A DNA stretch of 64,000 nucleotides, from the NCBI RefSeq assembly GCF_030246885.1, contig NZ_CP126739.1, positions 186,001 to 250,000 of the forward strand, written 5' to 3'. Numbering within the stretch: the first letter of the stretch is position 1; every line of letters begins with the position of its first letter. The position numbers and the translations under genes are program-made. The DNA is from Microbacterium sp. zg-B185. Its GTDB lineage: Bacteria > Actinomycetota > Actinomycetes > Actinomycetales > Microbacteriaceae. Below are positions 36,124 to 43,615 of this stretch, in pieces. Under the pieces are notes generated by a model. The model was not told the DNA's origin. It made no database searches and was given only the letters and a program-made list of their open reading frames with translations.

Positions 36124-36261
36124 ATGGAGTTCGTGATCGTCGCAGTCGTGTGTACCGCGGGGCTTGTGATCCCCATCGCGTTGGCCCGCATGCCGAGTCA
36201 GCAGAGCGGTAGCCGGCTGCAGGCGTCCGCGGCTCGCACCACGCTCCGCGGCCGGCGCTAG
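36124..36261 (+). CDS. very small membrane protein
   Basis: This 45-residue open frame starts with a hydrophobic helix (EFVIVAVVCTAGLVIPIALA) and ends in a basic, Arg-rich tail. It is too short for most gene finders. Its TAG stop at 36259-36261 overlaps the stop codon of the convergent radA gene through the self-complementary bases CTAG. There is no clear ribosome binding site, so it is a moderate call. Confidence 0.4.
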   Translation: MEFVIVAVVCTAGLVIPIALARMPSQQSGSRLQASAARTTLRGRR

Positions 36262-37625
36262 AACTCCGGAACGTCACCGCCGGGGTCGGCTCTGCTGCGC
36301 GCCCGCACGTCGTCCAGCGCGCCGCGCAGGGTGCGCGAGCGGTTGTCGATGAACTCGCTGTAGCCCAGGCGTGCGGCCTCGCTGCGGCGCTGCGCTGTCT
36401 GCGTCACCGGGCGGATCTCGCCGGCGAGGCTCAGTTCGCCGATCGCGGCGAGCGTCTTGGGTACGGACTGGTTGCGTACCGACCCCGCGACGGCGATCGC
36501 GATGGCCAGGTCGGCGGCGGGCTCGGTGAACCGCACGCCCCCCACGGTCGAGACGTACACGTCCAAGTTCGAGGTCACGATCCTGGCCTTCTTCTCCAGC
36601 ACCGCAAGGACCATCGCCACGCGCGCGCCGTCCACGCCGTTCACGATCCGCCGGGGGTTGGGCGCCGTGGTCTGTATCGTCAGCGCCTGCACCTCGACCG
36701 GCAGGGCGCGGCGGCCCTCCAAGGCGATCGCGACGCACGTGCCCGGCTCCGGGCTGCCGTGACCGAGGAAGAGGGCGCTGGGATCGGCGACTTCGGCGAT
36801 GCCCGCACCGGTCATGTCGAAGCAGCCCACCTCGTCGGTCGGTCCGAAGCGGTTCTTCAGAGCGCGCACGAACCGCAGCGACGTCTGCCGGTCGCCCTCG
36901 AACTGGCACACCACATCGACGAGGTGCTCCAGGATCCGTGGGCCAGCGATCGAGCCGTCCTTGGTCACGTGGCCGACCAGGACGACCGGGAGCCCGCGAT
37001 CCTTGGCGACGCGGATCAGCGTGGAGGCCACTTCGCGCACCTGGCTGGGGTGGCCGGCCATGCCCTCGGAGAGGGACGAGGACACGGTCTGGACGGAGTC
37101 GACGATCAGCAGCTCGGGCTGGACCTGGTCGATGTGCCCCAGGATCGTCGCCAGGTCGGTCTCGGCGGCCAGGTAGAGCTCGTCGTGCAGCGCCCCGGTC
37201 CGCTCGGCGCGCAGTCGCACCTGGCCGGTGGATTCCTCCGCGCTGGCGTAGAGCACGCGTCGGCCGGCGCGTGCGCTGGCGGCCGCGACCTCGAGCAGCA
37301 GCGTGGACTTGCCCACTCCGGGCTCGCCGGAGAGCAGGATCGCCGCCCCCGGGACGATGCCGCCGCCCAGCACGCGGTCGAACTCGCCGACGCCGGTGGT
37401 GCGGCGCGGGGTGTCCCGGGAGTCGATCGCCGTGATCGGGCGCGCGACGCGGTCGGTTCCGGGAGTGACGGCGGTCACGGCGCGGTTCAGGCCGGTCGGC
37501 TCGGATGCTTCAACCACCGTGCCCCACTGCTGGCACTCACCGCAGCGACCCACCCACTTCAGCGCGGTCCAGCCGCACTCGGTGCACCGGTACGGCGCGG
37601 TCGCGGTCGTGCGTCGGGTGGCCAT
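36258..37625 (-). CDS. radA: DNA repair protein RadA
   Basis: The 455-residue protein helps process recombination intermediates by branch migration. It has an N-terminal C4 zinc finger (Cys14, Cys17, Cys28, Cys31), RecA-like core with Walker A GEPGVGKST, Walker B LLIVDSVQT, the RadA-specific motif KNRFG, and a C-terminal Lon-like domain around SVGGVRFTEPAADLAIAIAV. The ATG at 37625 gives the standard MATRRT-zinc finger start; the longer open frame upstream runs into low-complexity repeats. The stop shares CTAG with the opposite small gene. Confidence 0.95.
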   Translation of the reverse strand: MATRRTTATAPYRCTECGWTALKWVGRCGECQQWGTVVEASEPTGLNRAVTAVTPGTDRVARPITAIDSRDTPRRTTGVGEFDRVLGGGIVPGAAILLSGEPGVGKSTLLLEVAAASARAGRRVLYASAEESTGQVRLRAERTGALHDELYLAAETDLATILGHIDQVQPELLIVDSVQTVSSSLSEGMAGHPSQVREVASTLIRVAKDRGLPVVLVGHVTKDGSIAGPRILEHLVDVVCQFEGDRQTSLRFVRALKNRFGPTDEVGCFDMTGAGIAEVADPSALFLGHGSPEPGTCVAIALEGRRALPVEVQALTIQTTAPNPRRIVNGVDGARVAMVLAVLEKKARIVTSNLDVYVSTVGGVRFTEPAADLAIAIAVAGSVRNQSVPKTLAAIGELSLAGEIRPVTQTAQRRSEAARLGYSEFIDNRSRTLRGALDDVRARSRADPGGDVPEF

Positions 37626-37730
37626 GCTCTCAGGGTAGGCGCGGCGTGCGACACTCGGATGCCGCGCTCCGGCGGGCCGCGGCATCCCGTCCTCGCGGCA
37701 GCCGGCCTGGACAGCGCCGCCGGGCAGGGC

Positions 37731-37800
37731 AGCGCAGCCGGTGCCGTGCTCAGCGCAGCCGGTGCAGTGCTCAGCGCAGCGAGGGCGGTGCTCAGCGCAG
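37731..37800. repeat. 21-bp tandem repeat at the 3' end of ldh
   Basis: Three 21-base units starting AGCGCAG and ending GTGCTC stand head to tail at 37731-37751, 37752-37772 and 37773-37793, with a partial fourth inside the ldh 3' end. The third unit contains the ldh stop codon (TCA at 37792-37794 on this strand). The units appear to be duplications of the end of ldh; with a stop-codon loss they would add ALSTAPA repeats to the protein. Confidence 0.7.
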
Positions 37801-38742
37801 GGAGGTGGCGACCTCGCGCAGCGCGTCCGCCGACCGACGCAGCAGACCCACCTCGTGCGGGGAGAACGGGTTTTCGTGGATCGGCACCGCTCCGGAGGCG
37901 CTGACCACCGAGGGGACCGAGAGCGCCACGCCGCTGACACCGTGATAGTCCTGCAGCACGGTACTGACCGGCATCACGGCGTGCTCGTCGCCGAGGATCG
38001 CCTCGACGATCCGTGCGGTGGACAGCCCGATGGCGTAGTTGGTGGCGCCCTTGCCCTGGATGACCTTGTACGCGGCATCCCGCACATCCACGGCGATGTG
38101 GTCCAGTTCGTCCGCGCTCATCGGAGGGTGCCCGGGGGTCTCCCACTCCAGGATCGGGACGGTGCCGATCGTCGCCTTGGACCACAGCGGGAACTCGGTG
38201 TCCCCGTGCTCGCCGACGATGTACGCGTGCACGCTGGAGGTGGAGACCCCGGCGCGCTGACCGAGCTTCCAGCGCAGGCGCGAGGTGTCCAGGACGGTGC
38301 CGGACGCGAAGATCCGCTCGGGCGGAAGCCCGGTCTCCTGCTGGGCGAGCACGGTGAGCACATCGCACGGGTTGGTCACGATCACGTAGATGGCGTTCGG
38401 TGCCACCTCCAGCAGCTGCGGCATCATCTTCTTGAGAATGCCGGCGTTCACTCCGGCCAGCTCGATCCGCGTCTGGCCGGGGTTCTGTTTCGCGCCCGCC
38501 GTGATCACGACGACGTGCGAGCCTGCGACCACGGAGATGTCGCTGCCGCCGACGATGTCGCTGGAGCCGGTGAACTGCGTGCCATGGGCGAGGTCGAGCA
38601 CTTCGGCCTCGACCTTCTGCGTGGCGATGTCGTACAGCGCCACATGTCTGGCCGATCCGCGGATCAAGGCGGCGTAGGCGGAGCTGGATCCCACGCTTCC
38701 GGCTCCGACGACGGTCAGTTTCGAATTCTCGATGACAGCCAT
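37792..38742 (-). CDS. ldh: L-lactate dehydrogenase
   Basis: The 316-residue enzyme interconverts pyruvate and lactate with NAD. It has the NAD loop VVGAGSVGSS, the Asp that selects NAD in ALYDI, the substrate arginine region NPGQTRIELAGVN, ASGTVLDTSRLRWKL and the catalytic His in VGEHGDTEFPLW. LDH rather than MDH is supported by AGAKQNPGQTR, which has Gln at the specificity position. The ATG at 38742 gives the full family N-terminus. Short 21-bp tandem repeats begin at its 3' end. Confidence 0.93.
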   Translation of the reverse strand: MAVIENSKLTVVGAGSVGSSSAYAALIRGSARHVALYDIATQKVEAEVLDLAHGTQFTGSSDIVGGSDISVVAGSHVVVITAGAKQNPGQTRIELAGVNAGILKKMMPQLLEVAPNAIYVIVTNPCDVLTVLAQQETGLPPERIFASGTVLDTSRLRWKLGQRAGVSTSSVHAYIVGEHGDTEFPLWSKATIGTVPILEWETPGHPPMSADELDHIAVDVRDAAYKVIQGKGATNYAIGLSTARIVEAILGDEHAVMPVSTVLQDYHGVSGVALSVPSVVSASGAVPIHENPFSPHEVGLLRRSADALREVATSLR

Positions 38743-38785
38743 GCGGCAAGTCTGACAGTGCCGGGCTCGCGATGGGGCGCGCTGG

Positions 38786-40183
38786 TCATTTCACCGTCGA
38801 CTCGGCGGAGGACGGGGCGTCGGGCTGCGGCGTCCCGTTTCTGATGCCGGCGTAGGAGATCAGGCCCCCGACGGCCATCATGACGGCCGTGACGATGGCT
38901 GCCCGGTGGAACCCGGCCAGGTCCAGGCTGCCGCCGACGATGGCGGCGAGCATCGCGATCACGAGCAGGCCGGCGACCCGGGCCACGGCGTTGTTGACCG
39001 CCGAGGCGATGCCGGAGCGGCCGGTGTCCACCGAACCGAGGATGGCGGCGGTCAGCGGCGAGACGGTGGTGGCCAGCCCCAGGCCGAAGACGATCATGCT
39101 CGGCAGCACCTGCGTCCAATAGTCGAACTGCTCGTTCACGGTCAGCAGCAGGAGAGCGCCGATTCCCATCAGGATCGGCCCGATCGTCATGAACAGACGC
39201 GGTCCCCACTTGCCGGCGAGGGCTCCCATCCTCGAGCTGAGCAGGATCATCAGGATCGTGGTCGGGATGCTGGCCAGACCGGCGAGGGTGGCCGGCAGCC
39301 CGGCGCCCTGCTGAAGGTAGACGGCCACCACGAAGCCGTTCAGCGAGAGGGCGCCGTAGACGAAGAACGTCGCGACGTTCCCGGTCCAGAAGTTGCGGAT
39401 CTTGAACAGACTCAAAGGCAGGATCGGTGTCGAGGTGGTCTGCTGGCGCACCAGGAACGCACCGAACAGGAGGATGCCGGCCACCAGCGGGATCCAGATC
39501 CCCGGCGCGGCCCAGCCCAGGTTGGGCTGTTCGATCAGTGCGAACACGGCCGCACCGAGGCCGAACGTGCACATCGCGCCGCCGAGCCAGTCGATGCGCG
39601 TGCCGGGGTTGCGGACGTCATGCGCCTGCAGGCGGGTGAGCAGCCAGAGCGTGATCGCGATCGGGATCACGTTGATCAGGAACACGAACCGCCACGAGAG
39701 CAGGTCGACGAACAGGCCGCCGATCAGGGGCCCGGCGACCATGGCGCTCGTGGTCAGAGCCGTCCACAGTCCGATGGCCTTGCCCTGCAGCGGACCGCGG
39801 ATCGTCGAGGTGATCAGCGCGAGAGAGCTGGGCACCAGGAACGCGCCGGCGGCACCCTGCGCGGCGCGCGCGATGATCAGGAAGAGCGGATCGGGCGCCG
39901 CCGCGATCGCGATCGAGGCGATGCCGAACCCGATCAGTCCGATCCGCATCACCAGGATGCGGCCGAACGCGTCGCTGGCCGACCCGGCGAGCAGGATCAG
40001 CGCGCTGAGCGTGATGAGGTAGGCGTCGACCGTCCACTGCTGAGTGGTCAGGCCACCGCCCAGTTCCCGGCTGATGGCGGGCAGGGCCACGTTCACGACG
40101 GTGCCGTCCAGGAACGCCACGAACGAGGCCAGTGCGGCGATCCAGACGACGAGGCGCTGCTGCGCGTCCAAAGTGAGGCTCAC
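38786..40183 (-). CDS. MFS drug/proton antiporter, EmrB/QacA (DHA2) type
   Basis: The 465-residue protein has the length and the roughly 14 membrane helices of the DHA2 family. Helix 1 carries FLDGTVVNVALPAISRELGG, the DHA2 motif D1, and motif A is present as GSASDAFGRILVMRIG. Motif C appears as RAAQGAAGAFLVPSSLALI. The substrates cannot be told from sequence. It is followed on the same strand by ldh, with 43 bases between; the start is the ATG at 40183. Confidence 0.87.
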   Translation of the reverse strand: MSLTLDAQQRLVVWIAALASFVAFLDGTVVNVALPAISRELGGGLTTQQWTVDAYLITLSALILLAGSASDAFGRILVMRIGLIGFGIASIAIAAAPDPLFLIIARAAQGAAGAFLVPSSLALITSTIRGPLQGKAIGLWTALTTSAMVAGPLIGGLFVDLLSWRFVFLINVIPIAITLWLLTRLQAHDVRNPGTRIDWLGGAMCTFGLGAAVFALIEQPNLGWAAPGIWIPLVAGILLFGAFLVRQQTTSTPILPLSLFKIRNFWTGNVATFFVYGALSLNGFVVAVYLQQGAGLPATLAGLASIPTTILMILLSSRMGALAGKWGPRLFMTIGPILMGIGALLLLTVNEQFDYWTQVLPSMIVFGLGLATTVSPLTAAILGSVDTGRSGIASAVNNAVARVAGLLVIAMLAAIVGGSLDLAGFHRAAIVTAVMMAVGGLISYAGIRNGTPQPDAPSSAESTVK

Positions 40184-40242
40184 GCAGCCAACCTAATCCC
40201 GCCGACCCGACCTGTGGGTCCCGCCATCGGCGGGCGCAGCAG

Positions 40243-40311
40243 AGCGGATGCCGTGACCCCGGTCCGCGGCATCCGCTGGTCTGCGCGCCGGTCCGCGGCA
40301 TCCGCTGGCTG
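40243..40311. repeat. terminator-like hairpin and 20-bp direct repeat
   Basis: AGCGGATGCCG (40243-40253) and CGGCATCCGCT (40267-40277) form a perfect 11-base stem. The right arm lies in a 20-base unit beginning CCGGTCCGCGGCATCC that occurs twice in tandem about 30 bases apart (around 40258 and 40288). The region lies between the SDR 3' end and the MFS promoter. Confidence 0.6.
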
Positions 40312-40320
40312 CAGGTCGTC

Positions 40321-40360
40321 AGGAGGTCAGGAGGTCAGGAGGTCAGGAGGTCAGGAGGTC
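40321..40360. repeat. 8-bp tandem repeat, five copies
   Basis: AGGAGGTC occurs five times in a perfect row, and the last copy contains the first bases of the stop codon of the SDR gene on the opposite strand (TCA at 40359-40361). It is a simple sequence repeat prone to slippage at the extreme 3' end of a gene. Confidence 0.85.
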
Positions 40361-41156
40361 AGCGTGAGTCTGCCCACGACCAGATGTCATCGCCGCGCAG
40401 GGTCACATCCGCGCCGCCGTCGTCGTAGATGACCTGGCCGGCGAGGTGGGTGTTCTCCACGCTCGTTAGCCAGATGAGCAGGTAGGCGATGGATTCGGGC
40501 GACTGGTGGCCGTTCAGCGGCATGGGGACCGCGGCATCCACCATCGCCTGACCCTCCGGCGTACTGAGCAGCCCTGCCGTCATCGGGGTGACCACTGTGC
40601 CCGGTGCGACGGCGTTCAGCGGGATGCCCGCGCCCGCCCACGCGGGGGTGATCGACTCACGGCGCACCCAGCGCGACAGCGCGCGCTTGGACGACGGGTA
40701 GACCAGGTAGCCGACCTGCGGCCCCTGAGCAGCCAGCGCGGCCGCGATCTCGAGGGCCTTCGGCTCATCGCCGGCGAGGGCTGCCTCGACCATGTCGGGG
40801 GAGTTCGGCTGCAGCGAGGCCATCGAGGACACCACGGCCGCGCGAGGCGCCTGGGAGCGGGCGAGCGCGGGAAGCAGTGCAGTCAGGAGCTCGGTGACGC
40901 CGAAGTAGTTCACCGAGATGGTCTTGGGGATCGGCGCGGAGATTCCGGCGCACGCGATCACCGCGTCAATGCTCTCGGCCAGTTCCATCGCGCGGGCTGC
41001 CGCGTCCGCGCGGCCCTCCGGGGTCGACAGGTCGGCTTCGATGTCGGTGTCCCGCAGATCGATGCCGATCACCCGCTCGCCGCGGTCGCGGAGAATCGCC
41101 GCGGTCGCGGCTCCGATTCCGGATGCGGATCCGGTGATGACATACGTACGCGTCAT
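40359..41156 (-). CDS. short-chain dehydrogenase/reductase (atypical, hydroxysteroid-dehydrogenase-like)
   Basis: The 265-residue protein has the cofactor loop TGSASGIG (residues 8-15), a GIDLRD strand end typical for NAD binding, CAGISAP, and the catalytic pair in YPSSK. Its Rossmann part is shortened between beta3 and beta4 (ADLSTPEGRAD), and the insertion EAALAGDEPKALEIAAALAAQGPQVG before YPSSK is seen in 3-alpha-hydroxysteroid dehydrogenase-like SDRs. The ATG at 41156 follows a MarR gene on the same strand by 10 bases, so the two are coregulated. The open frame upstream is the MarR gene. Confidence 0.82.
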   Translation of the reverse strand: MTRTYVITGSASGIGAATAAILRDRGERVIGIDLRDTDIEADLSTPEGRADAAARAMELAESIDAVIACAGISAPIPKTISVNYFGVTELLTALLPALARSQAPRAAVVSSMASLQPNSPDMVEAALAGDEPKALEIAAALAAQGPQVGYLVYPSSKRALSRWVRRESITPAWAGAGIPLNAVAPGTVVTPMTAGLLSTPEGQAMVDAAVPMPLNGHQSPESIAYLLIWLTSVENTHLAGQVIYDDGGADVTLRGDDIWSWADSR

Positions 41157-41166
41157 GGCTCTTCTT

Positions 41167-41730
41167 TCATTCGTGGACGGTCGCGGGGTTCGCGATCGTC
41201 GGGGGGATGCCGACGGGATCGCCGCCGGACGGGGGGATGTCGCGCGGGCCTCGACTGGGTGCGGGGATGTCGGCGGGATGCGTGATCGCGCTCGCCGTGG
41301 CGACGAACCGCTGGACCAGTTCCGCCAGGCAGCGGCGCTCGTCCCGGGGCCAGTCCGCCATGATGTGCCGGACCATCTGAAGTCCACTGTCGACGAGCGC
41401 GGCGTACACGTCGGCTCCGGAATCGGACAGGGCGATGATCATGGCGCGTCCGTCGGTCGGATCGGGATGCCTGGTGATCAACCCGGCGGCGTGGAGCCTC
41501 GCCAGCTGCTTGCTGATTGTGGGACGACTGACTCGCAGTTCCGTCGCCAACTCGCTCGCCCGGCGCTGACCGCTCAGCCCGAGGGCGTACAGCGGCTGGA
41601 TGTCCACGGGGTCGAGCGTGACACCGACGTCGGGAACGAAGCGCGCCTGGAGGGCAAGGGCGGACCACTGTGCCATGAGCCGGGTCAGTCCCGACAATAC
41701 GACGGCCTCGCTCTGGTCCCGCGTTTCCAC
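41167..41730 (-). CDS. MarR-family transcriptional regulator
   Basis: The 187-residue protein has the winged helix SGQRRASELATELRVSRPTISKQLARLHAAGLITRHPDPTDGRAMIIALSDSG, with the D-x-R-x wing, and flanking dimerisation helices. The tail after residue 150 is Pro-rich and disordered. It starts at GTG 41730. The SDR gene follows after 10 bases, so MarR plus SDR form a small stress- or detoxification-type operon. The upstream inverted repeat TAGTT-N9-AACTA is a possible own operator. Confidence 0.82.
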   Translation of the reverse strand: METRDQSEAVVLSGLTRLMAQWSALALQARFVPDVGVTLDPVDIQPLYALGLSGQRRASELATELRVSRPTISKQLARLHAAGLITRHPDPTDGRAMIIALSDSGADVYAALVDSGLQMVRHIMADWPRDERRCLAELVQRFVATASAITHPADIPAPSRGPRDIPPSGGDPVGIPPTIANPATVHE

Positions 41731-41749
41731 ATCTCCATCCTACCCGTGG

Positions 41750-41768
41750 TAGTTGCGGGAGGAAACTA
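41750..41768. promoter_or_regulatory. possible MarR operator
   Basis: TAGTT (41750-41754) and AACTA (41764-41768) are separated by 9 bases, 20 bases upstream of the MarR start codon. AT-rich half-sites of this kind are usual for MarR proteins. Confidence 0.4.
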
Positions 41769-41844
41769 TTTGGACCCACCGCCCGCGCTTGACGCGCAGC
41801 CGCCAAGTTGGCGGGTGGGTTGGCCGTCGCGTACACTCGTCCGC

Positions 41845-41935
41845 GGTGACGTGTCCGAGCGGCCGAAGGTGCAACTCTCGAAAAGTTGTGTAGGGTAACC
41901 CCCTACCGTGGGTTCAAATCCCACCGTCACCGCCA
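41845..41935 (+). tRNA. tRNA-Ser (anticodon CGA)
   Basis: The acceptor arms GGTGACG (41845-41851) and CGTCACC (41925-41931) pair perfectly, followed by discriminator G and encoded CCA. The anticodon stem CAACT/AGTTG holds the loop CTCGAAA with anticodon CGA. A long variable arm around TGTAGGGTAACCCCCTACC is diagnostic for a class II tRNA, and the T stem GTGGG/CCCAC holds TTCAAAT. A strong terminator follows. The gene is the probable attachment site of the integrative element that starts here. Confidence 0.95.
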
Positions 41936-41937
41936 CT

Positions 41938-41986
41938 GTGAAAGCCCCGCGATCCCTTGTAAACACTGGGATCGCGGGGCTTTCAC
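41938..41986 (+). terminator. terminator after tRNA-Ser
   Basis: Perfect 19-base arms (41938-41956 and 41968-41986; GTGAAAGCCCC...) enclose an 11-base loop directly after the CCA end of the tRNA. Confidence 0.9.
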
Positions 41987-42006
41987 TTTGCCCCGAAATG
42001 GGCCCG

Positions 42007-42026
42007 TGCCCACATTTTGCCCACAT
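42007..42026. promoter_or_regulatory. direct repeats near the attachment site, possible integrase arm sites
   Basis: TGCCCACAT occurs at 42007-42015 and again at 42018-42026, 72-91 bases beyond the tRNA. Tandem 9-base direct repeats of this kind next to a tRNA are typical arm-type binding sites of tyrosine integrases. Confidence 0.45.
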
Positions 42027-42041
42027 CTGAAACGGATCGAG

Positions 42042-42056
42042 GGTGATTCAGGCCGA
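42042..42056. repeat. left target-site duplication of the IS481 element
   Basis: GGTGATTCAGGCCGA directly abuts the left end of the element and is repeated exactly at 43476-43490 directly after the right end. Confidence 0.85.
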
Positions 42057-43475
42057 TGTCATGTCTCAGGACATGGGTGACGAAAGTGCATCAGGACATC
42101 GGTGACGCTTTGGTGGTGTCTGGTGGTGACACTTCTCCTCTATCTGTGAGGGATGAGCCGTGTTGAGCCTGTCGATCCTCGTATCCGTCTCGCGATCGTG
42201 CAGTGGCCGCCGGACGCGCCGCGTGGGGCGGTGACCACGTTCTGCGCCGAGCACTCGATCTCACGCAAGACGTTCTATGCGATCCGGAGGCGTGCCCTCG
42301 ACGAAGGGCAGGCCGCAGCTCTGGAGCCCCGATCGCGCCGTCCGAAGCGCAGCCCGACGATGATCACCGACGAGGTGAAGCAGCGGGCGGTGGCGGTGCG
42401 GGCCGCGTTGGAGTCGTCCGGACTTGATCACGGGCCGATCAGTGTGCACGACAAGATGCTCGCGCTGGGGATGACCCCGGCGCCATCGATCGCGGCGTTG
42501 GCGCGGATCTTCCGGGAGACCGGTGTCGCCCGGGCGGAGCCGCGGAAGAAGCCGCGGGCTGCGTACCGGAGGTTCGTCTATCCGGCACCGAACGCATGCT
42601 GGCAGCTCGACGCCACCGAGTACGTCCTGGCTGGTGGCCGAAAGTGCGTGATCTTCCAACTCATCGACGACCACTCCCGGTACGCGGTAGCCTCCCACGC
42701 CGCTACCGGTGAAACCTCGAGGGACGCGATCCGGGTCGTGCGCAAAGCGATCAGGGCTCACGGGGTGCCGCAGCGTCTGCTGTCTGACAACGGCATCGCG
42801 CTGAACCCGTCGCGGCGCGGGATCGTCGGGCAGCTCGTCGAGTACGTCACCCGACTCGGTGTCGAGCCGATCACCGGGAAGCCGTATAAGCCGACCACGC
42901 AAGGCAAGAACGAGCGGTTCCATCAGACCCTGTTCCGCTATCTCGACAAGCAGCCCATCGCAGGCGACCTGCGGGAGCTGCAGGCGCAGATCGACCAGTT
43001 CGACCACATCTATAACACTGAGCGTCCCCATCAGGCGCTCCCCGGCCGGATCACGCCGCGAGTGGCATGGGACGCGACGCCGAAGGCCGAGCCACCGAGG
43101 CCCCGCCCGTTGCCGCGGAGATCGGGCGACCCGCTGCCCCCGGCGCCGTCGCCGAACGGCCGCCTCCGCGAGGGCATCCGCGTCGCAACCATTCACCCGA
43201 ACGGATCGATCAAAGCTCGCGGCATCATCTTCAACGTCAGCTACCCGCTGCGCGGGCAGGACGTCTACCTGATCTACGAAGCCGCCGGCATCATGATCTT
43301 CGACAACCGCGGCACCCTCCTCGCCGAGCACAACTGGCCAGCGCCCGGCATCAAGTACATCGGTAACGGCAAACCCCGCGGCCCCCGAGGACGAGAACTG
43401 TCACCGAAGTCCTGAGACACCAACTGTCACCGATGTCCTGATAAAGAACTGTCACCGATGTCCTGAGACATCACA
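42057..43475 (+). mobile_element. complete IS481-family insertion sequence
   Basis: The 1419-bp element has 25-base terminal inverted repeats (42057-42081 and 43451-43475, starting TGT-C/G-ATGTCTCAGGACAT and ending GGTGAC) with two mismatches, a single transposase gene, and 15-base target duplications. Both ends are TG...CA. Extra subterminal copies of GTCACCGATGTCCTGA occur inside the right end (three in all) and one, TCAGGACATCGGTGAC, in the left, presumably transposase binding sites. The element separates tRNA-Ser from the integrase gene. Confidence 0.92.
42153..43415 (+). CDS. IS481-family transposase
   Basis: The 420-residue protein has an N-terminal helix-turn-helix (GAVTTFCAEHSISRKTFYAIRRRA), an HTH_Tnp-like middle and an rve catalytic core. 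The DDE residues are Asp153 in WQLDATEY, Asp212 in LLSDNG and Glu254 in KNERFHQTL. The C-terminal 80 residues contain a Pro/Arg-rich linker and a beta domain, as in the longer actinobacterial IS481 transposases. The gene is intact and its 3' end runs into the right-end repeats. The protein is probably active. Confidence 0.93.
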   Translation: MSRVEPVDPRIRLAIVQWPPDAPRGAVTTFCAEHSISRKTFYAIRRRALDEGQAAALEPRSRRPKRSPTMITDEVKQRAVAVRAALESSGLDHGPISVHDKMLALGMTPAPSIAALARIFRETGVARAEPRKKPRAAYRRFVYPAPNACWQLDATEYVLAGGRKCVIFQLIDDHSRYAVASHAATGETSRDAIRVVRKAIRAHGVPQRLLSDNGIALNPSRRGIVGQLVEYVTRLGVEPITGKPYKPTTQGKNERFHQTLFRYLDKQPIAGDLRELQAQIDQFDHIYNTERPHQALPGRITPRVAWDATPKAEPPRPRPLPRRSGDPLPPAPSPNGRLREGIRVATIHPNGSIKARGIIFNVSYPLRGQDVYLIYEAAGIMIFDNRGTLLAEHNWPAPGIKYIGNGKPRGPRGRELSPKS

Positions 43476-43490
43476 GGTGATTCAGGCCGA
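43476..43490. repeat. right target-site duplication of the IS481 element
   Basis: Exact second copy of GGTGATTCAGGCCGA, immediately after the right inverted repeat. Confidence 0.85.
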
Positions 43491-43615
43491 TATGAGGGTC
43501 GTCTGCCGGTGCGTGACTCCCAGATATTCGTATAAATGTTCCCGTTCTTGTGGAGCCAGGCGAGCACGTTGCGAACAGGGGTGTCTTCTTTCCCGGTCGC
43601 CGGACCGGATCGGGC

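Noticed and set aside
40321..40360. Possible CRISPR array
   Set aside because: The units are 8 bases and directly adjacent, with no spacers and no cas genes; it is a simple tandem repeat. The 21-bp repeats near ldh were rejected for the same reason.
42042..43490. attL/attR pair made by the 15-bp direct repeat
   Set aside because: The repeats abut the inverted repeats of an IS481 element exactly, so they are its target duplication.
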